A stretch of 45,761 nt of DNA from assembly GCA_938091085.1 (NCBI GenBank), contig CALKOC010000046.1:1-45761 (forward strand), read 5' to 3'. A model generated the notes under the pieces. It was not told the DNA's origin, searched no databases, and saw nothing but the letters and a program-made list of their open reading frames with translations. Below, in pieces: positions 16,957-25,133 of the stretch. This DNA is from an uncultured Alphaproteobacteria bacterium (lineage in GTDB: Bacteria; Pseudomonadota; Alphaproteobacteria; RS24). Each line of letters opens with the position of its first letter. Positions within the stretch are counted from its first letter, which is position 1. The position numbers and the translations under genes were made by a program.

Positions 16957-16985
16957 CTTAAAAGGAGCTTAAAAGGAGCTTAAAA
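16957..16985 (+). repeat. 11 bp tandem repeat duplicating the ribosome-binding site
   Basis: CTTAAAAGGAG occurs at 16957-16967 and 16968-16978, then CTTAAAA runs straight into the ATG at 16986. The second AGGAG is 7 nt from the start codon and is the functional one; the first is 18 nt away. Confidence 0.85.
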
Positions 16986-18122
16986 ATGGTTTTAGCATTA
17001 ACTGAAGAACAGGGAATGATCCGCGATATGGCTCGAAATTTCGCGGATGAAAAAATCCAACCTTTTGCGAATGAATGGGACGCGGAAAAACATTTTCCCG
17101 TCGACATGATGCGCGAAGGTGCAGAGCTTGGTTTTGGTGGCATCTACTCACCAGAAGAATGCGGTGGAACCGGACTTTCCCGCCTTGATGCCGTGTTGAT
17201 TTTCGAACAACTGAGCCGTGCATGCCCCTCAACTGCAGCATTTATCTCCATTCATAATATGGTGACATGGATGCTCACGAGTTTTGGCTCCGATTTCCTG
17301 AAGGAAAAATACGGGGCGCATATGACTGCTATGAATTTGATTGGCAGTTATTGCTTAACAGAACCTGGTGCTGGATCTGATGCGGGAAGTTTGTCTACCA
17401 AGGCTATAAAAGATGGCGACACCTATAAAATAACCGGCACCAAACAATTCATTTCCGGCGCAGGTGCTTCCGATTTATATTTGGTTATGGCACGAACCGG
17501 TGGCGAAGGTGCTGGCGGTGTTTCTGCTTTCTTGCTGGAAAAAGATACGCCCGGACTTTCCTTTGGTGCGAATGAGAAAAAAATGGGCTGGAACAGCCAG
17601 CCAACGCGTCAGGTTATTATGGACGAAGCTGTCGTACCCGCCGAAAACCTTATTGGGCAAGAAGGCGACGGCTTTAAATTCGCGATGATGGGTCTGGATG
17701 GTGGACGCCTGAACATTGCCGCTTGTTCACTTGGCGGCGCACAGGCTGCTCTGGAGCAAAGCCTGGATTACGTCAAAGAACGATCACAATTCGGTCAGGC
17801 AATTGCAGATTTTCAGGCCACACAATTTAAACTTGCGGATATGGAAACTGAACTTCAGGCCGCTCGGTTGATGTTGTATAACGCCGCCACACGCTTAGAT
17901 GCCAAAGAGGTAGATGCCACTAAATGGTGCGCCATGGCTAAAAAGCATGTTACGGATGCCGCCTTCGATGTTACCAACCAAGCCCTGCAACTGCATGGCG
18001 GATATGGCTATCTGTCAGAATATAATATCGAACGCATCCTGCGTGATTTGCGGGTTCATCAAATTCTTGAAGGCACGAATGAAATCATGCGCGTCATTAT
18101 CTCAAGAACTCTTTTGAAATAG
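16986..18122 (+). CDS. Acyl-CoA dehydrogenase, probably isobutyryl-CoA dehydrogenase
   Basis: This FAD enzyme should oxidise isobutyryl-CoA to methacrylyl-CoA in valine breakdown. The 378-residue product has SYCLTEPGAGSDAGSL (flavin contact region, near 119-134), FISGAGASDLY, and the catalytic base E362 in ILEGTNEIMRVI. Overall similarity in pattern is to the mammalian ACAD8 (isobutyryl-CoA) branch, and its position between the hydratase and the hydroxyisobutyryl-CoA hydrolase supports that. A short-branched-chain specificity cannot be excluded by sequence alone. The ATG follows a duplicated AGGAG site. Confidence 0.92.
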   Translation: MVLALTEEQGMIRDMARNFADEKIQPFANEWDAEKHFPVDMMREGAELGFGGIYSPEECGGTGLSRLDAVLIFEQLSRACPSTAAFISIHNMVTWMLTSFGSDFLKEKYGAHMTAMNLIGSYCLTEPGAGSDAGSLSTKAIKDGDTYKITGTKQFISGAGASDLYLVMARTGGEGAGGVSAFLLEKDTPGLSFGANEKKMGWNSQPTRQVIMDEAVVPAENLIGQEGDGFKFAMMGLDGGRLNIAACSLGGAQAALEQSLDYVKERSQFGQAIADFQATQFKLADMETELQAARLMLYNAATRLDAKEVDATKWCAMAKKHVTDAAFDVTNQALQLHGGYGYLSEYNIERILRDLRVHQILEGTNEIMRVIISRTLLK

Positions 18123-18130
18123 AGGTAAGC

Positions 18131-19231
18131 ATGCCAAACGAAATTTCTGAACAAGATGAAGTGATTTGCCGCCTTGAAGCACCTTTAGGGCGCTTAACCC
18201 TCAACCGACCGAGTGCCTTACATTCACTTAATTTAAATATGTGTAAGCTTATGATAGACGCCTTGATAGCATGGCGTACAGATGACACAGTCAAAGCCAT
18301 ATGGATTGACCACCAGCCTGAAACCCGCGGCTTTTGCGCGGGCGGGGATATTAGAATGCTATCTGAGAGTGGCAAAAGCGACGGTGTTGAAGCCTGCGCG
18401 TTTTTCCGCCTCGAATATCAGCTTAATCATTTTCTCAAAACCTATCCTAAGCCTGTCATAGCTGTAATGGACGGTGTGACTATGGGCGGAGGGGTCGGCA
18501 TTTCTGTGCATGGTGCTTTCCGTATAGCTACTGAAAACACTGTTTTTGCAATGCCGGAAACCGGTATTGCCTTAATGCCAGATGTCGGGGGCGGCTGGTT
18601 TCTCCCTCGACTCGATGGCGAGCTTGGTGCTTGGCTGGCAATGACCGGTAATAGGTTAAAAGCTGCCGACAGTTATGCCGCCGGTATCGCGACACATTAT
18701 GTCACCACTGACCGCGTAGATGCTGCGCGCACGCATATAGCCGAGGGTCTTTCTGCCGGCAAAAGCCCCGCAGATTTGCTTGATGAAAAACACCAAGACC
18801 CCGGCGCACCCGTGCAACTTGACAGCGAGACACGCGCCAAAATAGATGCATGTTTTGCATCGACCCGCGCAGAAGAAATAGTTGAAAAGTTGGAAGGTGA
18901 GAAGTCCGATCTTGGTGATGAGTCATGGGCAGCTAAACAGCTTGCCACTCTGGAAACCAAATCACCACAATCTGTCAAAGTAGCGTTAAAACAAATTCGC
19001 TTGGGCGGCGCGATGTCTGACTTCGCCGATAACATGGCTATGGAATATGCCGTCGTGTCGCGCATTGTTATGAATCCAGAATTCCACGAAGGTGTCCGAG
19101 CGGTTATTTTGGACAAAGATAATGACCCGAAATGGCGTTATGCCAGCATTGCCGATGTGCCGGATGCCGAAATAGACGCCGTATTTGCCCCCTTGCCTGC
19201 TGATCAGGCGTGGGCACCACTTGAGACATAA
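18131..19231 (+). CDS. 3-Hydroxyisobutyryl-CoA hydrolase
   Basis: This crotonase-fold thioesterase releases free 3-hydroxyisobutyrate, the uncommon CoA-removal step of valine catabolism. The 366-residue product has RGFCAGGDIRML (66-77) for the oxyanion hole, MGGGVGISVHG (118-128), and the catalytic E143 and D151 in FAMPETGIALMPDVGG. The long C-terminal part (about 200-366) is typical for HIBCH and absent from hydratases. It starts 8 bp after the dehydrogenase stop with GAGG before the ATG. Confidence 0.94.
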   Translation: MPNEISEQDEVICRLEAPLGRLTLNRPSALHSLNLNMCKLMIDALIAWRTDDTVKAIWIDHQPETRGFCAGGDIRMLSESGKSDGVEACAFFRLEYQLNHFLKTYPKPVIAVMDGVTMGGGVGISVHGAFRIATENTVFAMPETGIALMPDVGGGWFLPRLDGELGAWLAMTGNRLKAADSYAAGIATHYVTTDRVDAARTHIAEGLSAGKSPADLLDEKHQDPGAPVQLDSETRAKIDACFASTRAEEIVEKLEGEKSDLGDESWAAKQLATLETKSPQSVKVALKQIRLGGAMSDFADNMAMEYAVVSRIVMNPEFHEGVRAVILDKDNDPKWRYASIADVPDAEIDAVFAPLPADQAWAPLET

Positions 19232-19248
19232 GTTAACCGGAGGGAAAG

Positions 19249-20121
19249 ATGACAACTGTAGCCTTTATTGGATTAGGAAATATGGGATCGGGCATGGCCG
19301 CAAATCAGGCAAAAGCCGGACGGAAAGTTTTGGCATTTGACCTCTCCGCAGATGCTGTATTACGGGCTGTCGAAAATGGCTGCGAAGCAGCCGCAAGCGC
19401 AGCAGACGCCATCTCACAAGCCGATATTGTCCTCACAATGCTCCCCGCAGGAAAGCATGTCTGTGGCCTCTACGAAAACGAAGTCCTTCCCAATGCTAAA
19501 AGCGGTGCCCTGTTAATTGATTGCTCGACGATAGACGTTGAGAGCGCTAAAACAGTCGCGAATATGTGCCAAGAAGCCGGCTTTAATTCGGCTGATGCAC
19601 CTGTCTCCGGGGGTACTGCAGCTGCCGATGGCGGCACACTGGCCTTTATGGTTGGTTGTAAGGAAGAAAATTTTACAGCCGTTCAGGAAGCTTTAGAGCC
19701 GATGTCAAAAGCGACATTACTCGCAGGCGGCTTTGGCGCAGGACAGGCAGCTAAAATTTGCAACAATATGTTGCTGGCTATTACCATGATTGGCACCTGT
19801 GAAACCTTTAAAATGGCTGAAAAACTAGGCCTCAATGCTCAAAACTTTTTTGACATTTCATCTCAGGCTTCCGGACAAAGCTGGTCAATGACAAGCTATT
19901 GCCCTGTCCCCGGCCCTGTTCCGGCTGCTCCATCTAATCGTGACTATCAACCCGGCTTTGCCGGCGCGATGATGCTGAAAGACCTCAAGCTCGCCCTTGA
20001 GTCCGCAGAAGCCAGCGGTGCTAATATTCCTTTCGGAAGCCACGCAGCCGAAATGTATCAAGCTTTTTGCGATAATGGCGGCGACGTTAAAGACTTTTCC
20101 GGCATTATTGAAACGCTGTAA
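19249..20121 (+). CDS. mmsB: 3-Hydroxyisobutyrate dehydrogenase
   Basis: MmsB oxidises 3-hydroxyisobutyrate to methylmalonate semialdehyde with NAD+, making the substrate for MmsA encoded at the start of the operon. The 290-residue product shows the N-terminal Rossmann motif FIGLGNMGSGMA (6-17), DCSTID (91-96), SGGTAAADGG (120-129) for substrate binding, and the catalytic K169 with N173 in AGQAAKICNNM. A good AACCGGAGGG site precedes the ATG. It closes the operon; no terminator hairpin is evident before the tRNA gene on the other strand. Confidence 0.95.
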   Translation: MTTVAFIGLGNMGSGMAANQAKAGRKVLAFDLSADAVLRAVENGCEAAASAADAISQADIVLTMLPAGKHVCGLYENEVLPNAKSGALLIDCSTIDVESAKTVANMCQEAGFNSADAPVSGGTAAADGGTLAFMVGCKEENFTAVQEALEPMSKATLLAGGFGAGQAAKICNNMLLAITMIGTCETFKMAEKLGLNAQNFFDISSQASGQSWSMTSYCPVPGPVPAAPSNRDYQPGFAGAMMLKDLKLALESAEASGANIPFGSHAAEMYQAFCDNGGDVKDFSGIIETL

Positions 20122-20180
20122 TTGCCCTTAATATCATTGCAATTAATCTAATTGCCTTAATCTAATATTGAAAAGAATGG

Positions 20181-20267
20181 TGGTGGCCCCCGCCGGACTT
20201 GAACCGGCACGCCTCATTCGGCCGCAGATTTTAAGTCTGCTGTGTCTACCACTTCCACCAGGGGGCC
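20181..20267 (-). tRNA. tRNA-Leu (anticodon UAA)
   Basis: Read on the minus strand, the 87 nt folds into a class II tRNA. The acceptor stem is GGCCCCC/GGGGGCC with discriminator A and an encoded CCA. The D arm contains GGTGG...GGTAGACAC. The anticodon stem is GCAGA/TCTGC, with loop CTTAAAA holding TAA. A long variable arm is built on GCC/GGC, and the T arm is GCCGG-TTCAAGT-CCGGC. The gene stands alone between mmsB and map. The flanking bases (20122-20180 and 20268-20431) hold no gene that I can support; 20122-20170 has imprecise repeats of ATTGCCTTAATCTAAT. Confidence 0.97.
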
Positions 20268-20431
20268 AAGCTCATTGCTAGGTAAACAGAAACGTCCTAT
20301 AGCACTTTGCTTGCGACGACTAAAGCCCGAAAACCACTTCTTGAGAAATTTTGTCGCATTGTTATTTCTCATTGTGTAATCTGCAAATAACAAACATAAA
20401 CAACCATGAATAATCATTCTGGAAACGTAAG

Positions 20432-21262
20432 ATGAATTACATAGACGCGTCCCGCGCCCCGCTTCTTAATAACGGTCAAATCAAACTTCACGGCCCTGAA
20501 GCTTTTGACGGCATGCGTAAAGTAGGGAAAATGGCTGCTGAATGCATTGATATGCTTGCGGACTTTACCAAACCGGGCATAACAACCGAAAGCCTCGACA
20601 AGCTTGCCTATGAATTTATTCTTGACCATAAAGCCGTGCCGGCACCGTTAAATTATCGCGGCTTCAAAAAATCCATCTGTACATCCATCAATCACGTTGT
20701 ATGCCATGGCATACCCTGTGACCGCATTTTAAAAGATGGCGATATAATGAATGTAGATGTAACACTGATTTATGATGGGTGGCACGGGGATCACAGCCGC
20801 ATGTTCTCGCTTGGGGACGTTCCAATCCGCGCCAAAAAATTGATGGATGCAACCTATGAGTCGATGATGGCAGGGTTGGAAGCTATACGCCCCGGTGCAA
20901 CGCTTGGTGATGTAGGAGCAGCAATACAATCTCACGCCGAGGGTCAACGCATGGCAATCGTCAGGGACTTTTGTGGTCACGGTTTAGGGCAAGTTTTCCA
21001 TGACGCGCCCAATATTCTTCATTACGGCATGACCGGAGAGGGAATGGAACTCAGACCAGGTATGATTTTCACTGTTGAGCCGATGCTTAATCTCGGCAAG
21101 CCTGGCGTTAAAATACTGTCCGATGGATGGACAGCGGTAACCCGCGACCGATCACTTTCGGCGCAATATGAACATTCAGTAGGCGTCACGCAGGATGGGT
21201 GTGAAATATTCACTGAATCACCCAAAGGACTTCATCAACCCCATAAAACACCATCACAATAA
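20432..21262 (+). CDS. map: Methionine aminopeptidase, type I
   Basis: Map removes the N-terminal Met from new proteins. The 276-residue product has the five metal ligands of the family: D109 (NVDV), D120 (HGD), H183 (GHGLG), E216 (FTVEPM) and E247 (YEHS). The substrate His H92 (VCHGIP) and H190 (FHDAP) are also present. It lacks the N-terminal zinc-finger extension of eukaryotic type I enzymes. The C-terminal 20 residues are a polar tail beyond the usual end. radC starts 8 bp after its stop. Confidence 0.96.
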   Translation: MNYIDASRAPLLNNGQIKLHGPEAFDGMRKVGKMAAECIDMLADFTKPGITTESLDKLAYEFILDHKAVPAPLNYRGFKKSICTSINHVVCHGIPCDRILKDGDIMNVDVTLIYDGWHGDHSRMFSLGDVPIRAKKLMDATYESMMAGLEAIRPGATLGDVGAAIQSHAEGQRMAIVRDFCGHGLGQVFHDAPNILHYGMTGEGMELRPGMIFTVEPMLNLGKPGVKILSDGWTAVTRDRSLSAQYEHSVGVTQDGCEIFTESPKGLHQPHKTPSQ

Positions 21263-21270
21263 GGTTTATT

Positions 21271-21972
21271 TTGGCAAAAGAAAAACAACAAGAAATAGCC
21301 GACCAACACTACAAAGGACACAGAGACAGACTTCGCCAGAGATTTATAAATGGCGGTGCTGAGGCTTTGCAAGATTATGAGATGCTGGAACTGATTATGT
21401 TTCGTGCAATACCAAGGCGCGACATAAAACCTATGGCTAAAGATCTTATTAAAAAATTTGGCGACCTTTCAGGTGTTTTATCCGCTGATAGAGACTTATT
21501 GCTGGAGGTCAAAGGCATCTCCGAAAATGCTATTACAGAATTGAAAATAGTTGAGAGCGCTGCCAAGAAGATTGGGCAAAGCCGAATTATCAGGCGGCAA
21601 GCCCTTAAATCTTGGGATGATCTTGTCACTTATTGCCGAACAGTGATGGCTGAAAAACAAATTGAAGAATTCCGTGCTTTGTTTCTAGACCGCCAAAACC
21701 AGCTAATCGCCGATGAAGTTTTAAGTACTGGTACGGTTGATTATACGCCTGTTTATCCCCGTGAGGTTATGAAAAGGGCTTTAGCTCTATCAGCTTCGGC
21801 AATGATTATTGTGCATAATCATCCAAGCGGCGACTCGACCCCGTCTAAAGCAGATATCCAAATGACAAAACAGCTTGATGAAATCAGTAAAAGTCTCGGG
21901 ATAGTTCTTCATGACCATTTGATTATTGCCCGTGGCAGTGAGTACAGTTTTAAATCTGAGGGACTTCTGTAG
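21271..21972 (+). CDS. radC: RadC-family JAB/MPN-domain protein
   Basis: The 233-residue protein has the N-terminal helix-hairpin-helix region (about 30-100) and a C-terminal JAB (MPN) domain with the metal motif H182-x-H184 ... D195 in VHNHPSGDSTPSKAD. Despite the name, a DNA-repair role is doubtful; the family's biochemical role is unsettled. The start is TTG with AAGG 6 nt upstream. The N-terminus is polar and short. It follows map by 8 bp, and map-radC adjacency is frequent in alphaproteobacteria. Confidence 0.93.
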   Translation: MAKEKQQEIADQHYKGHRDRLRQRFINGGAEALQDYEMLELIMFRAIPRRDIKPMAKDLIKKFGDLSGVLSADRDLLLEVKGISENAITELKIVESAAKKIGQSRIIRRQALKSWDDLVTYCRTVMAEKQIEEFRALFLDRQNQLIADEVLSTGTVDYTPVYPREVMKRALALSASAMIIVHNHPSGDSTPSKADIQMTKQLDEISKSLGIVLHDHLIIARGSEYSFKSEGLL

Positions 21973-22039
21973 ATAAGTTTCCGTTTAGGCTGGAGAATCC
22001 TCCGGCAATCTGGTAAATCGCTGGTCTGGAGATGAAATT

Positions 22040-23326
22040 ATGATTCCACGTTATGCCCGACCGGAAATGGTCAGTCTTTGGGAGCCAGAAACCCGCTTTT
22101 CAATCTGGTTAGACATCGAAACACATGCCATGGATGCTATGGCAGATTTGGGCATTGTCCCAGCCGAGGCGGCTAAGGCTGTCAGGGAAAAAGGCGCGTT
22201 TGACGTTGATCGCATTGACGAGATTGAACGAGAAGTTAAACACGACGTTATCGCTTTTCTTACCAGCCTTGCAGAACATGTAGGAGAAGAGGCGCGCTTT
22301 GTGCATCAAGGTATGACGTCTTCAGATGTGCTGGATACATGCTTTAATGTTCAACTGACCCGCGCTTCAGATATTCTATTAGCTGATCTAGATGCTTTGC
22401 TCGCAGCGTTAAAAACCAGAGCGATGGAATACAAAATGACGCCTTGTATTGGGCGTAGTCATGCTATTCATGCCGAACCAACAACTTTTGGTCTCAAATT
22501 GGCACAAGCTTATGCCGAATTTAAAAGATGCAAAACACGCCTCCTCGCTGCTCGTGAAGAAATCGCAGTTTGTGCGATTTCTGGAGCGGTTGGGACTTTC
22601 GCCAATATTGACCCGGCAGTCGAAGCCCATGTTGCCAAAGCAATGGGACTATCGATTGAACCGATTTCCACGCAGGTCATTCCGCGCGACAGACATGCCA
22701 TGTTTTTCGCCACACTCGGTGTTATTGCCTCGACTATGGAACGCCTAGCCGTTGAAATTCGCCATCTCCAAAGAACTGAAGTGCTTGAGGCTGAGGAATA
22801 TTTTTCTCCCGGTCAAAAAGGGTCTTCTGCTATGCCGCATAAGCGTAACCCTGTGCTAACCGAAAATCTGACAGGCCTTGCCCGTCTGGTGCGTGGCATG
22901 GTTGTGCCTGCAATGGAAAATGTTGCTCTATGGCACGAGCGTGATATTTCGCATTCTTCCGTGGAACGCATGATTGGACCAGATGCAACCATTACCTTGG
23001 ATTTTGCCTTAGCAAGGCTAACTAATGTGGTTGAGAAGCTTGTTATCTACCCCGAACGTATGCAGAAAAACCTCGATTTGTTGGGCGGTCTCGTGCATTC
23101 CCAGCGAGTTTTACTAGCGCTGACCCAAGCCGGTACGAGCCGGGAAGATGCCTATCGAATTGTCCAGCAAAACGCTATGCCGGTTTGGCGTGGCGAAGGT
23201 CAATTTTTAGACTTGTTAAAGGCAGATAAAGAGGTCACGCTGAGTGATGAAGAATTGGAAGCTCTTTTTAATCTCGATTATCACTTCAAGCATGTAGACG
23301 ATATTTTTGCACGGGTTTTTGACTAA
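22040..23326 (+). CDS. purB: Adenylosuccinate lyase
   Basis: PurB splits SAICAR to AICAR and adenylosuccinate to AMP, both with release of fumarate. The 428-residue product belongs to the fumarase/aspartase superfamily and carries the signature GSSAMPHKRNPV (around 259-270), with the flexible Ser loop. It also has HQGMTSSDVLDT (about 90-101) and GRSHAIHAEPTTFG, which has the catalytic His. The gene begins 67 bp after radC; GGTCTGGAGATGAAATT gives a GGAG site before the ATG. It precedes purC by about 100 bp, and no terminator is visible between them. Confidence 0.97.
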   Translation: MIPRYARPEMVSLWEPETRFSIWLDIETHAMDAMADLGIVPAEAAKAVREKGAFDVDRIDEIEREVKHDVIAFLTSLAEHVGEEARFVHQGMTSSDVLDTCFNVQLTRASDILLADLDALLAALKTRAMEYKMTPCIGRSHAIHAEPTTFGLKLAQAYAEFKRCKTRLLAAREEIAVCAISGAVGTFANIDPAVEAHVAKAMGLSIEPISTQVIPRDRHAMFFATLGVIASTMERLAVEIRHLQRTEVLEAEEYFSPGQKGSSAMPHKRNPVLTENLTGLARLVRGMVVPAMENVALWHERDISHSSVERMIGPDATITLDFALARLTNVVEKLVIYPERMQKNLDLLGGLVHSQRVLLALTQAGTSREDAYRIVQQNAMPVWRGEGQFLDLLKADKEVTLSDEELEALFNLDYHFKHVDDIFARVFD

Positions 23327-23430
23327 TTCAGCACCCGAAGAAGGCTGTTTGGATTGTTAGAATCACTTAGCGGGTTTATTTTTTGTCATATGTTGAGTAG
23401 GTAATGAATTGGCGCTGAACTGGAAATTTG

Positions 23431-24198
23431 ATGTCCCAAAGAAAAAAACTTTATGAAGGCAAGGCCAAGATACTCTATCAAGGCCCTGAGCCGGGAACGA
23501 TTATCCAGCACTTCAAAGATGATGCCACCGCTTTTAATGCTCAAAAACATGAAGTGATTGAAGGTAAAGGCGTTCTAAATAATCGTATTTCAGAACATAT
23601 TTTCATCCAACTCGATAATCTGGGTATTCCAACCCACTTTATCAAAGCCTTAAATATGCGCGAACAATTGGTTCAAGAGGTCGATGTCATTCCGATTGAG
23701 GTTGTGGTGCGAAACTTTGCTGCGGGTTCTCTGGTCAAGCGTCTTGGCCTTGAAGAAGGTACACATCTCCCCCGTACATTGGTGGAATATTATTACAAAG
23801 ATGACGAACTTGGTGACCCCATGATTTCTGAGGATCATATCACAACCTTTGGCTGGGCAACCCCACAGGAAATTGAAGAAGTTTCAGGTCTTGCCCTTCG
23901 CATTAATGATTTTATGTGCGGGATGTTCAGCGCTGTCGGTATACGGCTGGTCGATTTCAAACTTGAATTCGGGCGGGTATGGGAAGAAGAAGCTATGCGT
24001 ATCGTATTGGCAGACGAAATCAGCCCGGATAATTGCCGCCTCTGGGATACCAAAACAGGCGATAAGCTTGATAAGGACCGTTTCCGTCAGGATCTGGGTG
24101 GTCTGCTAAATGCCTATCAAGAAGTAGCAGCGCGTCTTGGTTTAATCACTCGTGAAAGCCAGGGTGGTACTTCTGGGCCTGTGCTTATAAAAAATTAA
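23431..24198 (+). CDS. purC: SAICAR synthetase
   Basis: PurC joins CAIR and aspartate using ATP in purine synthesis. The 255-residue product starts [16 protein letters not shown], the classical YEGKAK nucleotide loop, followed by [23 protein letters not shown] and LVDFKLEFG, with the aspartate- and ATP-binding residues of the family. A TTG codon immediately precedes the ATG; the ATG at 23431 is the normal start, after GGAAATT. The purC-purS-purQ-purL order is the alphaproteobacterial version of the purine run. Confidence 0.96.
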   Translation: MSQRKKLYEGKAKILYQGPEPGTIIQHFKDDATAFNAQKHEVIEGKGVLNNRISEHIFIQLDNLGIPTHFIKALNMREQLVQEVDVIPIEVVVRNFAAGSLVKRLGLEEGTHLPRTLVEYYYKDDELGDPMISEDHITTFGWATPQEIEEVSGLALRINDFMCGMFSAVGIRLVDFKLEFGRVWEEEAMRIVLADEISPDNCRLWDTKTGDKLDKDRFRQDLGGLLNAYQEVAARLGLITRESQGGTSGPVLIKN

Positions 24199-24213
24199 TT
24201 TTGAAAGTTCATC

Positions 24214-24462
24214 ATGAAGGCGACAGTTAAAATAACTCTGAAATATGGCGTATTGGACCCCCAAGGCAAGGCCATAGAAAAATCTCTGGGACAACTTGGG
24301 TTCTCCGGTGTTAACGAAGTTAGACAAGGCAAGCTCATCGAACTGGATATAGACGCTGATACGCCTGAAGCAGCCGAAAAACAAATCACCGAAATGTGCG
24401 AGAAACTCCTCGCTAATACGGTCATTGAAAATTACGACATTCAGTTAAATCTGGCGGAATAG
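24214..24462 (+). CDS. purS: Phosphoribosylformylglycinamidine synthase subunit PurS
   Basis: The 82-residue protein is the small structural subunit of the three-part FGAM synthase (PurS-PurQ-PurL). It shows a ferredoxin-like pattern: MKATVKITLKYGVLDPQGKAI, then a helix (AIEKSLGQLGF), and strands around VRQGKLIELDID. It bridges PurL and PurQ and helps channel ammonia. It is 15 bp after purC and 2 bp before purQ, so the genes are tightly coupled. Its presence explains why purL here is the short form. Confidence 0.95.
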   Translation: MKATVKITLKYGVLDPQGKAIEKSLGQLGFSGVNEVRQGKLIELDIDADTPEAAEKQITEMCEKLLANTVIENYDIQLNLAE

Positions 24463-24464
24463 TT

Positions 24465-25133
24465 ATGCAAGCGTCAGTCATAGTATTTCCCGGCTCAAAC
24501 TGCGACCGCGATGTTGCCGTTTGTCTTGAAGCGGCAACTGGCAAAAAACCGAACATGGTCTGGCACGGCAACAGCGATTTGCCTGACAGCGATGTAATCG
24601 TTCTCCCGGGTGGATTTTCTTATGGTGATTATCTGAGATGCGGCTCAATGGCAGCAAACAGCCCGATTATGAAAGAAGTCGTTTTAAAAGCTCAAAAAGG
24701 CACCGCAGTGCTGGGTATTTGTAACGGGTTTCAGGTGTTAACCGAATGTGGCTTGTTGCCTGGGGTTTTAATGCAAAATGCTGCCTTGAATTTTGTATGC
24801 CGCAACACACGTTTAATCGTCGATAACAACACAACGCCTTTCACAGGGCTTTATCAGCAAGGTGAAGAGGTTGTCATTCCTGTCGCGCATAATGAAGGCA
24901 ATTATTTTGCTGATGATGAAACACTGGACGAACTGTCTGGTGAAGGGCGGATTGTTCTCTCATATGTTCCAGAGGATAACCCAAATGGTGCATGCAAAAA
25001 CATTGCTGGCATATGCGATGCTTCAGGCCGTGTTTTGGGCATGATGCCTCACCCCGAACGCCGTGCCGAAACAGCACTGGGCGGTGAAGACGGCAAGCGA
25101 ATGTTTACAGGTCTGGTGGAGGCGCTTTCATGA
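24465..25133 (+). CDS. purQ: Phosphoribosylformylglycinamidine synthase, glutaminase subunit PurQ
   Basis: PurQ is a class I glutamine amidotransferase that supplies ammonia to PurL. The 222-residue product has the nucleophile Cys in [13 protein letters not shown] (about residues 85-97) and the partner His and Glu in [10 protein letters not shown] near the C-terminus. FPGSNCDRD at 8-16 is typical. Its stop overlaps the purL start as ATGA, indicating translational coupling and fixed stoichiometry with PurL. Confidence 0.97.
   Translation: MQASVIVFPGSNCDRDVAVCLEAATGKKPNMVWHGNSDLPDSDVIVLPGGFSYGDYLRCGSMAANSPIMKEVVLKAQKGTAVLGICNGFQVLTECGLLPGVLMQNAALNFVCRNTRLIVDNNTTPFTGLYQQGEEVVIPVAHNEGNYFADDETLDELSGEGRIVLSYVPEDNPNGACKNIAGICDASGRVLGMMPHPERRAETALGGEDGKRMFTGLVEALS

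Noticed and set aside
20181-20267. tRNA-Leu as an integration site of a mobile element
   Set aside because: No integrase, no second copy of the tRNA 3' end, and the flanking genes are core metabolism on both sides.
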